A stretch of 8,011 bases of DNA. Source: Fischerella sp. Lineage in GTDB: Bacteria; Cyanobacteriota; Cyanobacteriia; Cyanobacteriales; Nostocaceae. The stretch's first letter is position 1; every line of letters starts with the position of its first letter. The stretch spans positions 1 to 8,011 of the forward strand of contig JANZYY010000226.1 in the NCBI GenBank assembly GCA_026419705.1. The letters run 5' to 3'. The notes beneath the pieces were generated by a model. The model ran no database searches. It saw nothing but the letters and a program-made list of their open reading frames with translations, and had not been told where the DNA came from. This document shows positions 5,879 to 8,011 of this stretch, in pieces. A program made the position numbers and the translations under genes.

Positions 5879-6007
5879 TAGGTACTAGGTATTGGGGAAA
5901 GCAGGTGATTAGGTACTGGGTCTTGAGAGAAGATTCTTCTTATTTCCTAATACCTAGTCTCCAGTCCTTAATCCCTAATCCCTAGTCCCTAGTCCCTAAT
6001 CCCTAGT
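5879..6007. repeat. divergent spacer of mirrored heptamers, CCCTAGT/CCCTAAT type
   Basis: On the right, nine 7-bp units run in register from 5945 to 6007: tcctaat, acctagt, ctccagt, ccttaat, ccctaat, ccctagt, ccctagt, ccctaat, ccctagt. They stop 4 bp before the ATG at 6012. On the left, ttaggta and ctaggta (5879-5892) are the complementary form and abut the start codons of the opposite gene. ACTAGGTATT (5884-5893) and AATACCTAGT (5949-5958) form a perfect 10-bp inverted pair. Both genes therefore have heptamers pointing into their starts, and neither has a Shine-Dalgarno sequence. A loose -35/-10 pair on the plus strand (TTGAGA 5923-5928, CCTAAT 5946-5951, 17-nt spacer) could serve the glycosidase gene. 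Confidence 0.85.
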
Positions 6008-6011
6008 TCCT

Positions 6012-6887
6012 ATGAAACGATATTTACTGGCTACTGGTACGGCTTTACTACTATTGCCACTAGCAGTTTACGGTACACTACACTTCCTACGCCCATCCCA
6101 GACCAATCAAGAGCAAATATTGTTTCGTGGCATTACCTATCAACGTTATACTCGTTCTAGACCACGTCCGATCATGATCCATGTTGTCAGCATTGACTTG
6201 ACAGCACCAGGGGTAAAAGCGCTGGTGACTCCCCCAATGGTACCAAAACGTCATAAAACTAAAGCCCGCACTACCTCGGAATTTCTACGTGAGTTCAAGT
6301 TGCAACTAGCGATTAATGCTAGTTATTTTCATTACTTCTATGAAAAAACTCCTTGGAATTATTATCCTCACAGTGGCGATCGCGCCTACCCCATCGGCGA
6401 AACAATTTCTAATGGCGATCGTTATGCAAAAACCAAGCAGGGATGGCGAGTTTTGTGTTTTTTACAAAACCGCGCTCAAATCTTAGAAAGTGGTAAGTGT
6501 CCTGAAGGTACAACCCAAGGTGTTGCGGGTAGCGAGATTTTCGTTGAGCATGGCAAACCAAAAGCCCAGATTTTCCAAAACCCGAGAGATAAACCATATC
6601 CGCGTATGGCTGTAGGTATTGATAAAGAAGGTAAAAAACTCTGGTTAATTGCTGTTGATGGTAAGCAACCCATTTATAGCGAAGGAGTCAAGATGTCTGA
6701 ATTAGCCAAGATTGTTATGGATGTGGGTGTTGATACTGCACTTAACTTAGATGGTGGTGGTTCCACTACACTAGTGATGGCAACAAACAATGGAGCAAAA
6801 GTGTTAAACGCTCCCATACATACTAAAATTCCTATGCGCGAGCGCCCAGTTGCCAATCACCTAGGTTTTTACGCAGAACCTCTGTGA
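6012..6887 (+). CDS. phosphodiester glycosidase (NAGPA) family protein, membrane-anchored or exported
   Basis: The 291-aa protein starts with a basic N-terminus and a hydrophobic segment (about 4-25), a signal peptide or N-terminal anchor without an obvious cleavage site, so the domain should lie outside the cytoplasm. The remainder matches the NAGPA/phosphodiester glycosidase family, named for the mammalian enzyme that uncovers mannose 6-phosphate by removing N-acetylglucosamine from a phosphodiester. Recognisable blocks are the strand MIHVVSIDL (55-63), LAINASYF (99-106), RMAVGID (198-204), LNLDGGGSTTLV (244-255) with the family's Asp247 and Gly-rich loop, and RPVANHLGFY (278-287). Bacterial members are thought to act on cell-wall or polysaccharide phosphodiesters; the substrate here is unknown. 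Cys149 and Cys163 could form a disulphide. The ATG at 6012 is the only good start, but no ribosome binding site precedes it, only the heptamer array. Length is normal for a single-domain cyanobacterial member. Confidence 0.9.
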   Translation: MKRYLLATGTALLLLPLAVYGTLHFLRPSQTNQEQILFRGITYQRYTRSRPRPIMIHVVSIDLTAPGVKALVTPPMVPKRHKTKARTTSEFLREFKLQLAINASYFHYFYEKTPWNYYPHSGDRAYPIGETISNGDRYAKTKQGWRVLCFLQNRAQILESGKCPEGTTQGVAGSEIFVEHGKPKAQIFQNPRDKPYPRMAVGIDKEGKKLWLIAVDGKQPIYSEGVKMSELAKIVMDVGVDTALNLDGGGSTTLVMATNNGAKVLNAPIHTKIPMRERPVANHLGFYAEPL

Positions 6888-6922
6888 TTTGTTGTTCGTT
6901 TGGTGTTGTCTGTTGTTTGGGG
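6888..6922. repeat. heptanucleotide array directly after the glycosidase stop codon
   Basis: Five degenerate 7-bp units run in register: tttgttg, ttcgttt, ggtgttg, tctgttg, tttgggg. The array begins at the first base after the stop codon. The leading unit is the same as the main unit of the array at 7785, pointing to a shared repeat family. Confidence 0.55.
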
Positions 6923-6949
6923 TGACAGGAAGCAATGGGCGATTGAAAC

Positions 6950-7012
6950 TGCTCAGCGATAGCAAGCATACAAATGAAACTTGCCTGCACGGGTTTTTTT
7001 CTTTGCTGAGCA
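6950..7012 (+). other. inverted repeats with a T-run, possible terminator region
   Basis: TGCTCAGC (6950-6957) and GCTGAGCA (7005-7012) are a perfect 8-bp inverted pair. Between them GCAAG (6962-6966) faces CTTGC (6980-6984), and a run of seven T lies at 6994-7000. The inner stem plus T-run could terminate transcription of the glycosidase gene, though the T-run starts about 10 nt after the stem. The outer pair would enclose the whole unit. The stretch 7013-7164, up to the ribosome binding site of the vWA gene, holds nothing I can assign. Confidence 0.35.
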
Positions 7013-7175
7013 TGTATCATTTGAATCTCACGTCATCACCCTAAAGCATGACTTTACAGGTGGAATACGGATGTCAACGAGTCGCAAAAAGCCGTAAAAA
7101 AGCTTAAAAGTGCGATCGACATTACAGAACCCCAGACTAGACTAGAACCACGGGTTAACAATTTAGAGGGAATTT

Positions 7176-7781
7176 ATGGTCAGCGATCGCGACTATACCT
7201 TAATCATTGATAAAAGCGGTAGTATGTCAACTCCCGATCAGATGGGAGGTAAAAGTAGATGGGAAATAGCTCAGGAATCTACTCTTGCTTTGGCAAGAAA
7301 ATGTGAACAATTTGACCCAGATGGAATTACTGTTTACGTATTTTCTGGTCGATTCAAGCGCTACGACAATGTTACCTCAGCCAAAGTAGCGCAAATATTT
7401 ATGGAAAACGATCCAGCAGGCACGACAAATTTAGCTGGTGTACTTCAAGACGCTACCAATAATTACTTTCAGCGTAAAAAAGCTGGTAAAACCAAGCCAA
7501 ATGGAGAAACAATTTTAGCAATCACCGATGGTGAACCAGACGATCGCAAAGCGGTATTTGAGGTAATTATTAATGCAAGTCGCCAAATGGAACGTGATGA
7601 AGAATTGGGAATTTCCATAATTCAAGTAGGTTCCGATCCTCAAGCAACTAAATTTCTGAAAGCTTTAGACGATCAAATGCAAAGCGTCGGTGCCAAGTTT
7701 GATATTTGCGACACCATTACCCTCGATGATATGGAAGATATGAGCCTCACAGATGTTTTGATGAATGCGGTTACTGATTAA
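7176..7781 (+). CDS. von Willebrand factor A-domain protein, first of a tandem pair
   Basis: This 201-aa single-domain protein has no signal peptide, so it is probably cytoplasmic. The metal-ion-dependent adhesion site is complete: DKSGS (Asp12, Ser14, Ser16), the Thr in AGTTNL (83-84) and the Asp in ITDGEPDD (118). It should therefore bind a divalent metal and a protein partner. The remainder is a standard alpha/beta Rossmann-like vWA fold (strands near ITVYVFSG 51-58, ETILAITDG 111-119, GISIIQVGS 145-153). The C-terminus is acidic (LDDMEDMSLTDVL). Similar short vWA proteins (RDYTLIIDKSGSM) occur in cyanobacteria, and some TerY-like vWA proteins travel with tellurite/stress genes, kinases or phosphatases; whether that holds here lies beyond the window. 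The start is supported by AGAGGG at 7165-7170, five bases before the ATG. A second copy follows after 95 bp. A HIP1 octamer (7183-7190) overlaps codons 3-5. Confidence 0.9.
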   Translation: MVSDRDYTLIIDKSGSMSTPDQMGGKSRWEIAQESTLALARKCEQFDPDGITVYVFSGRFKRYDNVTSAKVAQIFMENDPAGTTNLAGVLQDATNNYFQRKKAGKTKPNGETILAITDGEPDDRKAVFEVIINASRQMERDEELGISIIQVGSDPQATKFLKALDDQMQSVGAKFDICDTITLDDMEDMSLTDVLMNAVTD

Positions 7782-7784
7782 TGA

Positions 7785-7868
7785 TTTGTTGTTTGTTGAT
7801 TGTTATTTGTTGTTTGTTGTTGATTCCAAACAACTGCCAACTACCAACCACTAACTACTAACTGGAGA
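7785..7868. repeat. heptanucleotide array filling the gap between the two vWA genes
   Basis: Twelve 7-bp units run in register: tttgttg twice, attgtta, tttgttg twice, ttgattc, caaacaa, ctgccaa, ctaccaa, ccactaa, ctactaa, ctggaga. The composition changes at about 7826 from T/G-rich to the roughly complementary C/A-rich form. GTTGTTTG (7809-7816) can pair with CAAACAAC (7827-7834) to form a hairpin. The last unit contains the GGAGA that serves as the ribosome binding site for the downstream gene. The array takes up 84 of the 95 bp between the genes. Confidence 0.85.
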
Positions 7869-7876
7869 ATTTAAAA

Positions 7877-8011
7877 ATGCTAGAAAATCGAGACTATACT
7901 CTCATTATTGACAAAAGCGGCAGCATGGCTACACCCGATCAAAAAGGTGGTAGAAGCAGATGGATAACAGCGCAAGAATCTACTTTTGCATTAGCAAGTA
8001 AATGTGAACAA
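7877..8011 (+). CDS. von Willebrand factor A-domain protein, second of a tandem pair, cut by the window edge
   Basis: This is the N-terminal 45 codons of a paralogue of the preceding gene: the visible part matches it at 35 of 45 residues. The MIDAS start DKSGSM is intact (Asp12, Ser14, Ser16), and RDYTLIIDKSGSM is identical in both copies. Differences lie mainly at residues 2-4, 18, 23, 26 and 30-31. GGAGA at 7864-7868 lies 8 nt before the ATG. The two genes are co-directional and close enough for one transcript, although the intervening heptamer array can fold. The rest of the protein is outside the window, so length and extra domains are unknown. Confidence 0.9.
   Translation, partial: MLENRDYTLIIDKSGSMATPDQKGGRSRWITAQESTFALASKCEQ

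Noticed and set aside
5495..5881. Plus-strand open frame opposite the membrane-protein gene
   Set aside because: The opposite strand encodes coherent pentapeptide repeats and transmembrane helices. This frame has no recognisable features and ends in a His run that is the antisense of the ATG cluster.
7052..7210. Open frame of 52 codons upstream of and overlapping the vWA start
   Set aside because: It has no ATG/GTG start in a sensible place, overlaps the well-supported vWA start, and resembles nothing I recognise; a gene remnant cannot be excluded.

Overview
The window looks like chromosomal DNA of a filamentous, probably Nostoc-like, cyanobacterium. Eight perfect copies of the cyanobacterial octamer GCGATCGC (HIP1) lie within 8 kb. 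The spacers carry heptanucleotide short tandem repeats, two pentapeptide-repeat proteins are present, the tyrA product is of the cyanobacterial arogenate-dehydrogenase type, and there are small fold-back/MITE-like elements. The genus is an inference; the phylum is well supported.

Layout, left to right. The 5' end of an unrecognised minus-strand gene runs off the left edge (2-145), with a possible promoter behind it. Three co-directional minus-strand genes follow, read right to left: a pentapeptide-repeat protein with a conserved-looking C-terminal domain (2098-3639), a soluble DUF1517-like protein (1414-2007) and a small lipoprotein with an Arg/Ser/Gly-rich tail (426-1313). A hairpin at 292-320 may end this run. 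Divergent from it is tyrA (3723-4565), the NADP-type prephenate/arogenate dehydrogenase of tyrosine synthesis. The 473-bp spacer after tyrA holds two adjacent inverted-repeat elements (4610-4784 and 4807-4973). Next is a minus-strand membrane protein with pentapeptide repeats on both sides of its transmembrane block (5039-5878). Divergent from that is a membrane-anchored or exported phosphodiester glycosidase (NAGPA) family protein (6012-6887). At the right end is a tandem pair of von Willebrand A-domain proteins with intact MIDAS motifs (7176-7781, and 7877 to the edge), about 78% identical over the visible part.

There is no evidence that the window encodes one pathway. tyrA is housekeeping; the rest are accessory or poorly characterised cyanobacterial families. 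The most unusual layer is in the spacers. Five of them contain 7-bp-period arrays, each with its own heptamer. In three, the array changes part-way from one heptamer to roughly its reverse complement, so the spacer can fold back on itself. One array runs to within 4 bp of a start codon that has no Shine-Dalgarno sequence, and another fills the gap between the duplicated vWA genes. No CRISPR array, tRNA, rRNA, transposase or phage gene was seen.
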